From: Halovibrio salipaludis
Lineage (GTDB): Bacteria > Pseudomonadota > Gammaproteobacteria > Pseudomonadales > Oleiphilaceae
Assembly (NCBI RefSeq): GCF_002286965.1
Contig: NZ_NSKD01000002.1
Coordinates: forward strand, 434,001-498,000
Direction of reading: 5' to 3'
Length of the DNA stretch: 64,000 nt
The notes under the pieces are model-generated. The model worked only from the letters and a program-made list of their open reading frames with translations, made no database searches and was not told the origin of the DNA. Below, piece by piece: positions 10,781 to 20,215 of the stretch; the first letter of the stretch is position 1, and each line of letters starts with the position of its first letter. The translations under genes were made by a program, and so were the position numbers.

Positions 10781-11569
10781 ATGACCACTATCGCCATCAT
10801 CGGTGTTCTGGCGCTGTTGCTGATCATCGGCATTGTGCTGATTGTCGTCAGCCAGATGCGTGAGAAGGCGCGCGTGGAACGCATGCGCCGCATCAAGGCC
10901 CTGGAGGACGGGCACAGCCTGCTGCGCCGGTTCGTAGACGAACTGCCCAACTCCTTTCTGGACAAGGCGCTGCGCCGCCTCATCCTGCAGCGGGCGCTGG
11001 AGCTGGCGGGCCAGCTTCGGGAGCTCAATGCGCCCGGTAACCCGAAAGCGCTGGAGGAAGCCGACCAGGCCGCCCTTTCAGCGCTGGAATCCGGGCAGGT
11101 CGAGGGCCCCGGCGAGTTCCCCATGAACGACCAGCAGCGGGTCAAGGAGGTCCGCAGCCTGCTGCAGATGCTTTTCCGCTTCGTGGAACGCCAGAAGAAA
11201 GCGGGCCGGGTCTCGGCCGAAGCCGCGCGCCAGCACCTCGTCAACATCCTTTTCCTGGTACACCGTGTCTATTCCGAACTGATGGTCTTCCAGGCGCAGG
11301 ACCATGAACAGGCCAAACGCTACCGCAAGGCCATCCACTGCTATCACCTGGCGGCAAGTGAGCTGGAGAAATCCAAGGATCACCCGGATGCGGCTGAGCT
11401 GGTAACGCGTTACCGCGAGCGGATCAAGGAACTCAACCGTCTGGCCGAGGGCCAGGATCCCAATGCTGAGCGCACTGAAGCGGTCATGCCCAGCAGCGTG
11501 AACCGGGAATGGGAAGAGTTCATCCACGAGGAAGAGGCCTGGAAGAAGAAAGCGGATTATGACAGCTGA
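10781..11569 (+). CDS. Conserved-type hypothetical, single N-terminal membrane anchor and helical cytosolic domain
   Basis: I do not recognise this family. The protein (262 residues from ATG 10781) opens MTTIAIIGVLALLLIIGIVL, a clear membrane anchor, followed by basic residues that predict a cytosolic remainder. The rest is rich in long amphipathic helices (for example RLILQRALELAGQLREL) and in the middle part looks TPR- or coiled-coil-like (AKRYRKAIHCYHLAASELEK). The C-terminus is charged. An in-frame GTG at 10718 would put 21 unlikely residues before the anchor, so the ATG is preferred. It is divergent from lysR and 37 bases upstream of the hybrid kinase, so the two may be cotranscribed. 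Confidence 0.7.
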   Translation: MTTIAIIGVLALLLIIGIVLIVVSQMREKARVERMRRIKALEDGHSLLRRFVDELPNSFLDKALRRLILQRALELAGQLRELNAPGNPKALEEADQAALSALESGQVEGPGEFPMNDQQRVKEVRSLLQMLFRFVERQKKAGRVSAEAARQHLVNILFLVHRVYSELMVFQAQDHEQAKRYRKAIHCYHLAASELEKSKDHPDAAELVTRYRERIKELNRLAEGQDPNAERTEAVMPSSVNREWEEFIHEEEAWKKKADYDS

Positions 11570-11606
11570 GGCCTCCTGAGGAGGTTCTGGAACGATCGCC
11601 GGAGGC

Positions 11607-13979
11607 ATGGCCTCCACTGAAAAGGGACAGACCGGCGTGGATTCAAGGCTTTCACAGCGTTTATCGTTCCGCCTGACCCGCAATGTGGTACTGGCAGCAC
11701 TGACCCTCGGGGTCCTGCTGAACCTGGGCGTGGTCACGCTGGACTACTTCAACGCCCGCTCCAACATGAACAGCGAGATCCGGGCACTGATGGAGATCAG
11801 CCACAGCCCGGCCTCCCAGATCGCCTACAACATCGATACCCGGCTTGCCGAGGAACTGCTGGACGGCCTGCTGCGCCATCCCGCCATCGTGAACGCACGC
11901 ATTGAGGATCCCCAGGGGCGCATTCTCGCCCAACGCCAACGTCCCACCTCCGATGGCCCCTACCGCTGGCTGAGCGATTCCCTGTTCCAGCCACGCCGGG
12001 ACTACAGTGAGGAGCTCCACGTCTCCCAGCTGCAGGAGATGGGGCTGGGTCATCTCCATGTGACCATCGACACCTACCCTTTCGGCAGCACCTTTCTCCA
12101 GCGCGCCGGCTACACCCTGCTCAGCGGTTTCATCATGAGCCTGGCCCTGGCGGGTCTGCTGCTGGTGATCTTCTACATGATGATCACCAAACCGTTGCTC
12201 CGGGTGGTCAGCGGGCTCCAGGACGTGGACTCGGACAACGCCGAGAAGGCGCGCCTGCCAACCCCGCGGCGCCACGAGCATGATGAGATCGGGCTGCTGG
12301 TGCACATCACCAATGAACACCTGGATACCATCGACAACAGCCTCCAGAAACTGCGCGAGGCGGAAGGCCGGCTCAAGGAATACAACGAGAAACTCGCCCA
12401 GATCGTCGAGGCCCGGACCTCCGAGATCCGGGACAAGAATGAAGCCCTCCAGCGCTCCAACCGCGCGCTGATCGATGCCCGCGAGGAAGCCCTGGAAACG
12501 GCGCGCGCGCGGGCGGATTTCCTCGCCAGCATGAGCCACGAGATACGGACGCCTCTGAACGGGCTCCTTGGCATGCTGCGCCTGGCGCTCGAGAACCGGC
12601 TCAGCGCCCCCCAGAGGGAGCGCATGGAACTGGCACTGAGCGCCGGCGAGAACCTGGTGGCCCTGGTCAACGACATCCTGGACATTTCCAAGGTCGAGGC
12701 CGGCAAGCTCACCCTTGAACACATCGGCCTGGACCCCGGGGCTCTCGCCGAGGAGTGCGCGACCCTGTTTGCCCAGCAGAGCGTGCGCACCGCGGATGTC
12801 GCCATCGTCACGCGCATTGCGCCGGACATTGAACCGGCCTACCTGGGGGATCCCACCCGTCTGCGCCAGATCATCAACAACCTCATGGGCAATGCCATCA
12901 AGTTCACCTCCCGTGGCCAGATCACCCTCAGCCTCAACCCCCACCATGACGGCCTTGAGCTGATCGTGGCCGACACCGGCATCGGCATGTCCAGGGAGGC
13001 CCAGAAGATGGTTTTCTCGCCGTTCTCACAGGGGCAGGCGGATACCGCGCGACGCTTCGGGGGGACCGGGCTCGGCCTGACCCTGTGCCGGCAGCTGGTG
13101 GATCGCATGGGCGGCACCATCGAGGTCACGTCACAGGAGAACGAAGGCACCCGCGTCAGAGTGCACCTGCCGCTGGACACCGACCCGGAAGCAACGCCAC
13201 GCAGCGGCGAGAGCGACTTCGGTGGCATGCGCACCCTGCTGCTCACAGGACCGGACAACCCCCATGCCCCGCCCCTGCAGGATCATCTGCGCTACTGGGG
13301 CGCGCACGTCCGCCATCACACCACGCTGCCGGAGACGGATGCCGACCTGGGCGTGGAGAGCCAGGATCTGATCATCATCGACAGCCATGATACGGGATGG
13401 CGTGCACTGCTGGACCTGGCCCAGCGCTGCCCACCGGTGGTCCACCTGGGCGCGGATGGTGACGGTGCCGACCGTTCCGAGACCATCCAGCTGCCCCTGG
13501 TGCGCCGCCAGCTGGTCAATACCCTGCGCATCGCCATCGGGCTCACTGCCGTGGGCTCCCACTCACACCAGGGGGCGCCGCGCTCATCCGTGGCTCTGGA
13601 TGTGCTTCTGGTGGAGGACAACCAGGTCAACCAGATGGTGGCCAGCGGCATGCTGCGCAAGCTCGGTCACCGGGTCGTGGTCCGGGAAAACGGTGAGCTG
13701 GCCCTGGAATACCTGCAACGCAACAGCTGTGACCTGGTTCTGATGGACTGCCAGATGCCGGTCATGGACGGTTTTGAGACCACACGCACCATGCGCGCCA
13801 CGGAAGGCCTGGAGCATATGCCGGTAATCGCGGTCACCGCCAACGCCATGGAAGGCGACCGCGAGCAGTGCCTCAGTGCCGGTATGAACGATTACCTCAC
13901 CAAGCCCTACAGCATCGAGGCCATGCGTGAGGTTCTGGAACGCTGGGGTGCGGCGGGCGCTCAGTCCTCCCGGGGCTGA
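11607..13979 (+). CDS. Hybrid sensor histidine kinase/response regulator, BarA/GacS-like
   Basis: This membrane hybrid kinase has transmembrane segments at about 25-45 and 168-192 around a periplasmic sensor region, then HAMP and coiled coil (about 193-300). The dimerisation domain has the phospho-acceptor H311 in [15 protein letters not shown], and the ATPase domain has N and G boxes ([24 protein letters not shown]). A C-terminal receiver has D714 in [13 protein letters not shown]. The order resembles BarA/GacS, but the 790-residue protein ends right after the receiver with no Hpt domain. The start is uncertain: GGAGG is only one base from ATG 11607, while GTG 11637 is an alternative. The 3' end overlaps convergent msrB by 19 bases. 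Confidence 0.88.
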   Translation: MASTEKGQTGVDSRLSQRLSFRLTRNVVLAALTLGVLLNLGVVTLDYFNARSNMNSEIRALMEISHSPASQIAYNIDTRLAEELLDGLLRHPAIVNARIEDPQGRILAQRQRPTSDGPYRWLSDSLFQPRRDYSEELHVSQLQEMGLGHLHVTIDTYPFGSTFLQRAGYTLLSGFIMSLALAGLLLVIFYMMITKPLLRVVSGLQDVDSDNAEKARLPTPRRHEHDEIGLLVHITNEHLDTIDNSLQKLREAEGRLKEYNEKLAQIVEARTSEIRDKNEALQRSNRALIDAREEALETARARADFLASMSHEIRTPLNGLLGMLRLALENRLSAPQRERMELALSAGENLVALVNDILDISKVEAGKLTLEHIGLDPGALAEECATLFAQQSVRTADVAIVTRIAPDIEPAYLGDPTRLRQIINNLMGNAIKFTSRGQITLSLNPHHDGLELIVADTGIGMSREAQKMVFSPFSQGQADTARRFGGTGLGLTLCRQLVDRMGGTIEVTSQENEGTRVRVHLPLDTDPEATPRSGESDFGGMRTLLLTGPDNPHAPPLQDHLRYWGAHVRHHTTLPETDADLGVESQDLIIIDSHDTGWRALLDLAQRCPPVVHLGADGDGADRSETIQLPLVRRQLVNTLRIAIGLTAVGSHSHQGAPRSSVALDVLLVEDNQVNQMVASGMLRKLGHRVVVRENGELALEYLQRNSCDLVLMDCQMPVMDGFETTRTMRATEGLEHMPVIAVTANAMEGDREQCLSAGMNDYLTKPYSIEAMREVLERWGAAGAQSSRG

Positions 13980-14359
13980 AGCTCCAGCGCCGCCGAATTG
14001 ATGCAGTACCGCATCCCTGTGGGCTCGGGCCCGTCCGGGAACACATGCCCCAGATGGGCATCGCACCGGGCACAGAGCGCCTCGGTACGGACCATGCCGT
14101 GGCTGCGGTCGACCCGCTCGGTGACGGCCCCGTTACTGGCCGGCTGCCAGTAGCTCGGCCACCCGGATCCGGAATCGAACTTGTGCCGGGCATCAAAAAG
14201 CGGCTCACCACAGCAGACGCAGCAATAGACCCCGTCCTGCTTGCAGTCATTGTATTCACCGCTGAACGGCCGCTCCGTGCCACCCTCCCGGGTGACCCGG
14301 TAACTTTCCGGGGACAGCCGCTCAAGCCATTCCTGATCGGACTGGTTTACTTTTGTCAT
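13961..14359 (-). CDS. msrB: Peptide methionine-R-sulfoxide reductase MsrB
   Basis: MsrB reduces methionine-R-sulfoxide in proteins, restoring oxidised methionines in the cytoplasm. The catalytic cysteine is C119 in [11 protein letters not shown], and the structural zinc is held by C47, C50, C96 and C99. The motif SGSGWPSYW (63-71) is intact. The 132-residue length is normal for the stand-alone enzyme. It is divergent from alaA across a 54-base gap, and its last 19 bases overlap the end of the kinase gene on the other strand. Confidence 0.96.
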   Translation of the reverse strand: MTKVNQSDQEWLERLSPESYRVTREGGTERPFSGEYNDCKQDGVYCCVCCGEPLFDARHKFDSGSGWPSYWQPASNGAVTERVDRSHGMVRTEALCARCDAHLGHVFPDGPEPTGMRYCINSAALELQPRED

Positions 14360-14380
14360 CTCGTGAGCCTCCGCTACAAT
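14353..14380 (+). promoter_or_regulatory. Sigma-70-type promoter for alaA
   Basis: A -35 TTGTCA (14353-14358), a 16-base spacer and a -10 TACAAT (14375-14380) stand 34 bases before the alaA start. The -35 overlaps the first codons of divergent msrB. Confidence 0.6.
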
Positions 14381-14413
14381 ACCGAGTGCGCCAACTCAGG
14401 GGTTTACAACAGA

Positions 14414-15631
14414 ATGCAGCAATTTGAGAAATCCGCCAAGCTTGAGAACGTCTGCTACGACATCCGCGGTCCCGTCCAGCAGGAAGCCCACCGGCTCGAG
14501 GAGGAAGGTCACCGGATCCTCAAGCTCAACATCGGCAACCCCGGCGCATTCGGGCTGGATATCCCGGAGGAGATCCAGCAGGACGTGGTGCACAACCTGC
14601 CCACGGCCCAGGGCTACTGTGACTCCAAGGGGCTGTTCTCCGCGCGCAAGGCGGTGATGCAGTACAGCCAGCAGCTCGGTATCCCGGATGTGGACATTGA
14701 CGATGTCTTCATCGGCAACGGCGTCAGCGAACTGATCGTCATGGCCACCCAGGCGCTGCTGAACACCGGCGATGAAGTCCTCATTCCGGCACCCGACTAC
14801 CCGTTGTGGACGGCCGCCACCACCCTCTCCAGCGGCCGGCCCGTGCACTACCGCTGCGACGAGAAGCAGGACTGGTACCCGGACATTGACGACATCCGCG
14901 CCAAGATCACCACGCGCACCCGGGCCATCGTCCTGATCAACCCCAACAATCCCACGGGCGCGGTCTACTCCGCCGACCTGCTGGAGCAGGTGATCCGTCT
15001 GGCGCGCGAGCACGACCTGGTGGTGCTGGCCGACGAGATCTACGACAAGATCCTGTACGACGGCAACAGGCACATACCGGCCGCCTCCCTGGCGGATGAC
15101 ATCCTGTTCATGACGTTCGGCGGCCTCTCCAAGAACTACCGTGCCGCCGGCTACCGCGCCGGCTGGATGATCATCAGCGGCGCCAAGCATCGCGCCGAGG
15201 GCCTGATCGAGGGCATCAACATGCTGGCCTCGATGCGCCTGTGCGCCAATGTGCCGGCCCAGACCGCGATCCAGACCTCGCTGGGTGGCTACCAGTCCAT
15301 CAACGACCTGGTGGTTTCCGGTGGCCGCCTCTGTGAGCAACGGGACCTGGCCTGGAAGATGCTGAACGACATCCCCGGCGTCAGCTGCGTGAAACCCTCG
15401 GGTGCGCTGTACCTATTTCCGCACCTGGACCCGGAGGTCTACCCCATCCGCAGTGACGAACAGATGGTCTACGACCTGCTGCGCCAGGAACAGATGCTGC
15501 TGGTGCACGGCTCGGCTTTCAACCTGCCGGACACCCAGCACTTCCGGGTGGTCTTCCTGCCCAGGGTGGACATGCTGGAGGACGCCATCGGCCGTCTCGG
15601 CCGTTTCCTGGAGCATTACCGGCAGGACTGA
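14414..15631 (+). CDS. alaA: Alanine aminotransferase AlaA (glutamate-pyruvate)
   Basis: AlaA is a class I PLP aminotransferase that makes alanine from pyruvate and glutamate. From ATG 14414 it is 405 residues, the same length as the E. coli enzyme. The PLP lysine is K240 in FGGLSKNYRAAGYRAGW. The NPNNPTGAVYS and LADEIYDKILYDG motifs bind the cofactor. The open frame extends upstream to 14045 but there runs antisense to msrB and lacks homology, so the ATG that begins MQQFEKSAKLENVCYDIRGP is chosen. A small hypothetical gene follows 12 bases later. Confidence 0.94.
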   Translation: MQQFEKSAKLENVCYDIRGPVQQEAHRLEEEGHRILKLNIGNPGAFGLDIPEEIQQDVVHNLPTAQGYCDSKGLFSARKAVMQYSQQLGIPDVDIDDVFIGNGVSELIVMATQALLNTGDEVLIPAPDYPLWTAATTLSSGRPVHYRCDEKQDWYPDIDDIRAKITTRTRAIVLINPNNPTGAVYSADLLEQVIRLAREHDLVVLADEIYDKILYDGNRHIPAASLADDILFMTFGGLSKNYRAAGYRAGWMIISGAKHRAEGLIEGINMLASMRLCANVPAQTAIQTSLGGYQSINDLVVSGGRLCEQRDLAWKMLNDIPGVSCVKPSGALYLFPHLDPEVYPIRSDEQMVYDLLRQEQMLLVHGSAFNLPDTQHFRVVFLPRVDMLEDAIGRLGRFLEHYRQD

Positions 15632-15643
15632 GGGAGAGCGCCC

Positions 15644-16078
15644 ATGGCCGATCTCCACATTGAGGATTTCTACCGGGACACGGCCGCGATCCTGATCCAC
15701 CTCTACAATCGCTTTCCGCGCAAGGGCGCGGTCTTTGTGGAGGACATCGCGGGCGACGACGAGCCCGACGAATTCGGTCTGCACAGCAACCGCCACATGG
15801 CCTGCTTCGGCACCATGCTCTGGCTGGCCGACGAAGGGCTGCTGCGGTACGAGTCCGTTATCGGCCAGGATGCCGTGGACCAGGCCGTGCTCACCGCGGA
15901 GTGTTTCAACCGGCTCTCCACCCAGTACCCGGAGGGCGAAGCGGCCAGCGGCAGCGGGCTGATCCGCGAAGCAGGGCTGGCCGTGAACCGCATCCGCGAG
16001 TGCATGGCGAACGGAACCTCCACGGAACTGTCGGAAACGGTCCACCGATTCCTCTTCGATCCGCCAGCGCGTCTCTGA
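15644..16078 (+). CDS. Small conserved-type hypothetical protein
   Basis: I do not recognise this 144-residue protein. It is soluble, acidic and has no signal peptide. The pattern FYRDTAAILIHLYNRFPRKG followed by RHMACFGTMLWLADEGLLRY looks like a helical, winged-helix-type fold, in which the second segment would resemble 'treat next condition' helices of DNA-binding or scaffold proteins. That is speculative. It begins 12 bases after alaA and is probably cotranscribed with it. A GGGAG precedes the ATG at good distance, supporting a real gene. Confidence 0.7.
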   Translation: MADLHIEDFYRDTAAILIHLYNRFPRKGAVFVEDIAGDDEPDEFGLHSNRHMACFGTMLWLADEGLLRYESVIGQDAVDQAVLTAECFNRLSTQYPEGEAASGSGLIREAGLAVNRIRECMANGTSTELSETVHRFLFDPPARL

Positions 16079-16104
16079 ACCTTCTGTAATACACGGATTC
16101 CGCG

Positions 16105-16133
16105 CTTGAATCCCGGCCTGAAACCCCCAATAT
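16105..16133 (+). promoter_or_regulatory. Sigma-32 (heat shock) type promoter for htpX
   Basis: CTTGAAT (16105-16111), a 13-base spacer and CCCCAATAT (16125-16133) fit the sigma-32 consensus (CTTGAAA, 11-15 bases, CCCCATNT). The site is 43 bases upstream of the htpX start. A sigma-70 reading (TTGAAT with TATAAA) would need a 19-base spacer and is less good. Confidence 0.65.
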
Positions 16134-16175
16134 AAAGCGCTGGATAACAGGCCCTGATCCCGGAGAGAACGACCC

Positions 16176-17060
16176 ATGAGAATACTGCTTCTGCTCGCCA
16201 CCAACCTGGCGGTGATCATTCTCGCCAGTGTCACGCTGCGCCTGCTGGGCTTCGACAGCTATTTCGAGCAGCAGGGGCTGAACTTCACCGCCCTGCTGAT
16301 CTTTGCCGCGGTGATCGGCTTCGGTGGCTCTTTCGTCTCGCTTCTGATGTCCAAGTGGATTGCGAAGAAATCCACGCGGGCCCGGATTATCGAGAATCCC
16401 TCAAACCCGGCGGAGCAGTGGCTGGTTGAGACCGTGCAGCAGATCGCCCGGGAAGCGGGCGTGAAGACGCCCGAAATCGCCATCTTCCCGGCCCAGCAGT
16501 CGAACGCGTTCGCCACGGGCTGGAACCGGAACGACGCGCTCGTGGCGGTCAGCGAAGGCATGCTGCAGCGGTTCAACAAGGAAGAGATCCGGGCTGTCCT
16601 GGCCCATGAAATGGGGCATGTCGCCAGCGGCGATATGGTGACCCTGGCCCTGATTCAGGGTGTTGTGAACACCTTCGTGATCTTTCTGGCGCGCGTGGTG
16701 GGCTCATTCGTTGACCGCGCCGTGTTCAAGAATGACGGCGGCCACGGTATCGGCTTCATCATGGTGACGATCGTTGCCGAGATCGTGCTGGGCATCCTCG
16801 CCAGCACCATCGTGTTCTGGTTCTCACGCCGCCGTGAGTTCCGGGCGGATGCCGCCGGTGCCCGCTGGGGCAGCAACGAAGGCATGATCTCGGCGCTCCA
16901 GCGGCTCAAGAGCGAAGCGGGCCTGCCCGATGAAATGCCGGACAGCATGCAGGCCTTCGGCATCACCAGTGGCGTGCGTTCCGGGCTGCAGAAGCTCTTC
17001 GCCAGCCACCCGCCGCTGGACGAACGCATCGAGGCGCTGCGCAACCGCACCCATCAGTAG
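16176..17060 (+). CDS. htpX: Membrane protease HtpX
   Basis: HtpX is a zinc metalloprotease of the inner membrane that cooperates with FtsH in removing damaged membrane proteins. The active site HEMGH is at 144-148, and the third zinc ligand is E221 in RRREFRADAAGA. Four transmembrane stretches are visible (about 4-22, 37-57, 155-177, 191-216). The 294-residue length is standard. The heat-shock-type promoter just upstream fits its known regulation. The stop codon region overlaps convergent pdxB by seven bases. Confidence 0.96.
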   Translation: MRILLLLATNLAVIILASVTLRLLGFDSYFEQQGLNFTALLIFAAVIGFGGSFVSLLMSKWIAKKSTRARIIENPSNPAEQWLVETVQQIAREAGVKTPEIAIFPAQQSNAFATGWNRNDALVAVSEGMLQRFNKEEIRAVLAHEMGHVASGDMVTLALIQGVVNTFVIFLARVVGSFVDRAVFKNDGGHGIGFIMVTIVAEIVLGILASTIVFWFSRRREFRADAAGARWGSNEGMISALQRLKSEAGLPDEMPDSMQAFGITSGVRSGLQKLFASHPPLDERIEALRNRTHQ

Positions 17061-18184
17061 ATGAGCGTGAAGCCGGCGGCCTCCAGCTGCCGGTTCAGGA
17101 CCGGATCACCACCCGCTGGCAGATGGTGGAACCCCAACTCCCGGCGCACCGGATAGTCCCTGCGCAGACGGTCAAACGCACTGGCTCTGTCGGCCCGGGA
17201 ACAGTCGAGGGTCGCACGGAGCTGGTGGGTGTCGCGGCGCGGATCATAGGAGGCCAGCAACGTCTCCTCCAGGGTGGCGGCAAGCGCATCCAGTGTGGCC
17301 GGCTCGGGCACCAGGGCTTCCAGGGAGGGCTCCGACCCTACAGCCAGCCAGCGATTCAGGGCCAGGGCCAGCATCACGGTTCCCCGCAGCTTGCCTTCCA
17401 GGCTGTAGCCGGCAATGTGGGGCGTGGCGATGCGGACCATCCGTGCGAGTCGCGGATCAACCAGCGGCTCCCCTTCCCAGACATCCAGTGCCGTCCACGG
17501 GCCGCCGTCAGCAGCCTCCAGGCGTTCACGCAGGGCGGCGTTGTCCACAACCGCGCCACGCCCCGCGCTGATCAGCACCTGATCCGGCCTCAGGGCCTGG
17601 ATGCGCCCGGCATCCAGCAGGTGTTCCGTGGGCCAGCCGCCGCCCCGGACCAGTGGCGCATGCAGTGCAATCCGGTCACAGGCAAGCACCTCATCCAGTC
17701 CGACCAGCCCCGTGACGCCGTCCTGGGCCAATGGTGGATCGGTTACCCGGGTTTCAATGCCGAGTGCCTGCAGTCGCCTGTGAACACGGCTGCCGACATT
17801 GCCGAAACCCACAATCCCGACGGTGCCATCCGTCAGAGCCTGCCCCCGTTCAACGGCGGCCAGTGCCAGCACGGCCAGCACGTAATCGGCAACCGCCTCG
17901 GCATTGCAGCCCGGCGCCGAGGCCCAGGCAATGCCCTGCTGCTCAAGCCAGTGGGTGTCCAGATGATCCGTGCCGATGGTGGCCGTGCCCACCCAGCGCA
18001 CGGGCGTTCCCGCCAGAAGCGCCCCGTCGACACGGGTAACGGAACGCACCAGGAGAACGTCCACATCCTGAAGATCGGCCTGGCGGATGGAGCGCCCCGG
18101 CAGGGTCCGGATCTCACCGGAACCACCGAAGCAGGCCGGCAGCGCGGGAATATTCTCGTCCGCCAGGATGCGCAGGCCGCTCAT
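17054..18184 (-). CDS. pdxB: Erythronate-4-phosphate dehydrogenase
   Basis: PdxB oxidises 4-phosphoerythronate in the DXP-dependent pathway to pyridoxal phosphate. It is a D-isomer-specific 2-hydroxyacid dehydrogenase: GFGNVGSR (126-133) is the NAD-binding loop, and LISAGRGAVVDNAALRE and ALDVWEGEP contain family motifs. The C-terminal extension typical of PdxB (about 290-376) is present, and separates it from SerA or glycerate dehydrogenases. Its ATG overlaps the stop of the helicase gene by four bases (ATGA). The vitamin it makes serves AlaA and other PLP enzymes. Confidence 0.93.
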   Translation of the reverse strand: MSGLRILADENIPALPACFGGSGEIRTLPGRSIRQADLQDVDVLLVRSVTRVDGALLAGTPVRWVGTATIGTDHLDTHWLEQQGIAWASAPGCNAEAVADYVLAVLALAAVERGQALTDGTVGIVGFGNVGSRVHRRLQALGIETRVTDPPLAQDGVTGLVGLDEVLACDRIALHAPLVRGGGWPTEHLLDAGRIQALRPDQVLISAGRGAVVDNAALRERLEAADGGPWTALDVWEGEPLVDPRLARMVRIATPHIAGYSLEGKLRGTVMLALALNRWLAVGSEPSLEALVPEPATLDALAATLEETLLASYDPRRDTHQLRATLDCSRADRASAFDRLRRDYPVRRELGFHHLPAGGDPVLNRQLEAAGFTLIY

Positions 18185-19554
18185 CCGGAGGCGTCTTCTT
18201 CCCGGCGCTGGCTGCGATTGCGATTACGCTGGCGCCCGGGCTTGCCGTCTCCGCCCTCCGAATGCTCAGGCTCAGCCTTTTTTGCCGGTTCCGGCAGCGG
18301 CACCATCAGCGGGTCCGGTGGGCGTACAAAACTCAGTGACTGGTTCAGGTAGTTCTCCAGATCCGGGAGCACAAAGCTGTCATCCTCACCGGCCAGGGTG
18401 ACCGAGGTTCCGGAGGCACCAGCCCTGCCGGTGCGCCCGATCCGGTGCACGTAATCCTCGGGATTGTCGGGCAGGTTGAAGTTGAACACGTGGGAGACGT
18501 CTTCCACATGGATGCCGCGGGCCGCCACATCCGTGGCCACCAGCACCCGGACATCCCCTTCCTTGAAGCGGTTGAGGGTACTGATGCGCTTGTTCTGCGG
18601 AATCTCCCCGGACAGCAGCGCCGAATGCACCCCGTGAGCGCGCAGCTTCGCCTCCAGATCCCGGGTCTGGTCCCGCCGGTTGGCGAACACGATGGCGCGG
18701 CTGACCTCGTCCCGCTGGAGGAAATTGATCAGCACCATTTCCTTGTCGGAATCGCTGACCGTGAAGAAAATCTGTTCGACCCGTTCAGCCGCCTTGCTTT
18801 CCGGCTCGATCTCGATGAATTCCGCGTTCTCACTCCACATGGCGGCCAGGTTGAGAACATCCTGGTTGAAGGTGGCACTGAACAGCACGGTCTGGCGTGC
18901 GGACTTCGGGGTGCAGTGCCGGATGATCTTCTTCACGTCCGGGATGAAGCCCATGTCGAGCATCCGGTCCGCCTCGTCCAGGATCAGGAGGTCAAGCTGA
19001 TCCAGGAAGACGTCCTTGCTGCCCAGGAAATCCAGCAGTCTCCCCGGGGTCGCCACCAGGATATCAATGGCTTCATTGCGGATCTGCCTGCGCTGGCGGT
19101 CGTAGTTCATACCGCCCACAGTGGTGACCACGTTATGGCCGCTGTGACGGGTCAGCGCTTCCGCGTCCCGGGCGATCTGCATCGCCAGCTCACGGGTCGG
19201 TGCCAGTGCCAGAACCCGGGGCTCACTGGCATAGCGCTGCTCAAAGGGAATGGGGTTCTCCAGCAGACGCTGGATGGCACTGATCAGGAAGGCGGCGGTC
19301 TTGCCGGTGCCGGTCTGGGCCTGGCCGATGAGGTCCAGCCCTTTCAGGGTCTTCGGCAGCGCCTCGCCCTGGATGCCGGTGCAATGCTCAAAACCAAGCT
19401 CATCAATAGCGCGCTGCAACCGCTCATCCAGCTTGAAATCCCGGAATCGGGGCTGCGGCGGCGCCTCCTGATTTTCCTGGCCCTGGTTATCCTCCTGGCC
19501 TTTTTCCGCCTTCTCTGGCTCTGTTTCCGCAGGGGTTTCGGCCTGGTTGTTCAT
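18181..19554 (-). CDS. rhlB: DEAD-box ATP-dependent RNA helicase, RhlB type
   Basis: This DEAD-box helicase unwinds structured RNA; RhlB proteins are often degradosome partners. Helicase motifs are intact: AQTGTGKT (79-86), PTRELAMQIA, TPGRLLDFL, DEAD (193-196), SAT, and HRIGRTGRAG near the end. An acidic, Gln- and Glu-rich N-terminal arm (1-35) and a basic C-terminal tail (KPGRQRNRNRSQRREE) flank the core, as in pseudomonad RhlB. The subfamily name is less certain than the DEAD-box call. It overlaps both neighbours by four bases, forming an epmC-rhlB-pdxB transcription unit. Confidence 0.87.
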   Translation of the reverse strand: MNNQAETPAETEPEKAEKGQEDNQGQENQEAPPQPRFRDFKLDERLQRAIDELGFEHCTGIQGEALPKTLKGLDLIGQAQTGTGKTAAFLISAIQRLLENPIPFEQRYASEPRVLALAPTRELAMQIARDAEALTRHSGHNVVTTVGGMNYDRQRRQIRNEAIDILVATPGRLLDFLGSKDVFLDQLDLLILDEADRMLDMGFIPDVKKIIRHCTPKSARQTVLFSATFNQDVLNLAAMWSENAEFIEIEPESKAAERVEQIFFTVSDSDKEMVLINFLQRDEVSRAIVFANRRDQTRDLEAKLRAHGVHSALLSGEIPQNKRISTLNRFKEGDVRVLVATDVAARGIHVEDVSHVFNFNLPDNPEDYVHRIGRTGRAGASGTSVTLAGEDDSFVLPDLENYLNQSLSFVRPPDPLMVPLPEPAKKAEPEHSEGGDGKPGRQRNRNRSQRREEDASG

Positions 19555-20129
19555 TGAACCTCCTCTGATCCAATCAGTTGGGCCCGGGTGAAGGTGTAGC
19601 CCTGGAAATAGTGCCGGGTGCCGTAAAAGGCCTGCAATGCGTCCAGAAACCGGGCGGCCCTGGGGGGCATGGCCTCATCCAGGCAGCGCCGCACCTCGGC
19701 ATGCACCCTTTCGGCAAAGCGGTCCCTCTGCCCGGGCACCTCACCGGCCAGGTTGTCCATGCTCAGATGGAAACGGCGGCCCGCGGCCACCGTGAACAGC
19801 CACTCCAGGGCCTGGGGCCTGGCCTCGACCTGCTCAAACATGGCCTGGCTATCCCCGTCACGACCATCGGGTTCATACCAGTAACCATAGTCGTAGAGCT
19901 GACGGCGACGATGGCCGGCTATGCACCAGTGGCTGACCTCATGCAGGGCACTGGCGTAGAAACCATGGGCAAATACTATCCGATTCCACCGGCACTCGCC
20001 ATCGGCCGGCAGGTACTCGGGTTCCTCCCCACCGGGTACCAGAATGGTGGCGTGGCTGGGCTGGAAAAGGCCGTTGAACAGCCGTACTAGATCCGCGTAG
20101 GAATCCGGAAGAGGGTCACCTGACATCAT
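19551..20129 (-). CDS. epmC: Elongation factor P hydroxylase EpmC (YfcM)
   Basis: EpmC hydroxylates the beta-lysylated lysine of translation factor EF-P, the last step of that modification. The characteristic block NRIVFAHGFYASALHEVSHW (50-69) includes H63-E64-xx-H67, the likely metal site. FGYWYxPDGRD-type sequence (YGYWYEPDGRD) follows. The 192-residue length is normal. It heads an overlapping operon with rhlB and pdxB and is divergent from dsbD. epmA and epmB are not in this window. Confidence 0.92.
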   Translation of the reverse strand: MMSGDPLPDSYADLVRLFNGLFQPSHATILVPGGEEPEYLPADGECRWNRIVFAHGFYASALHEVSHWCIAGHRRRQLYDYGYWYEPDGRDGDSQAMFEQVEARPQALEWLFTVAAGRRFHLSMDNLAGEVPGQRDRFAERVHAEVRRCLDEAMPPRAARFLDALQAFYGTRHYFQGYTFTRAQLIGSEEVQ

Positions 20130-20171
20130 GGCGCCAGTCTAGGGATTGTGCCGCAACCTTCAAGCATTCGT

Positions 20172-20177
20172 TATAAT
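20172..20177 (+). promoter_or_regulatory. Candidate -10 element for dsbD
   Basis: A perfect TATAAT lies 38 bases before the proposed dsbD start. Upstream, TTGTGC (20146-20151) is the best -35, but the 20-base spacer is long. Confidence 0.4.
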
Positions 20178-20215
20178 AGGCGCGCTCAGCCCACTTCCGA
20201 GCCATAGGAGTCACC

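Noticed and set aside
14045-14413. N-terminal extension of alaA
   Set aside because: It runs antisense to msrB and has no aminotransferase homology; the ATG at 14414 gives the normal 405-residue protein.
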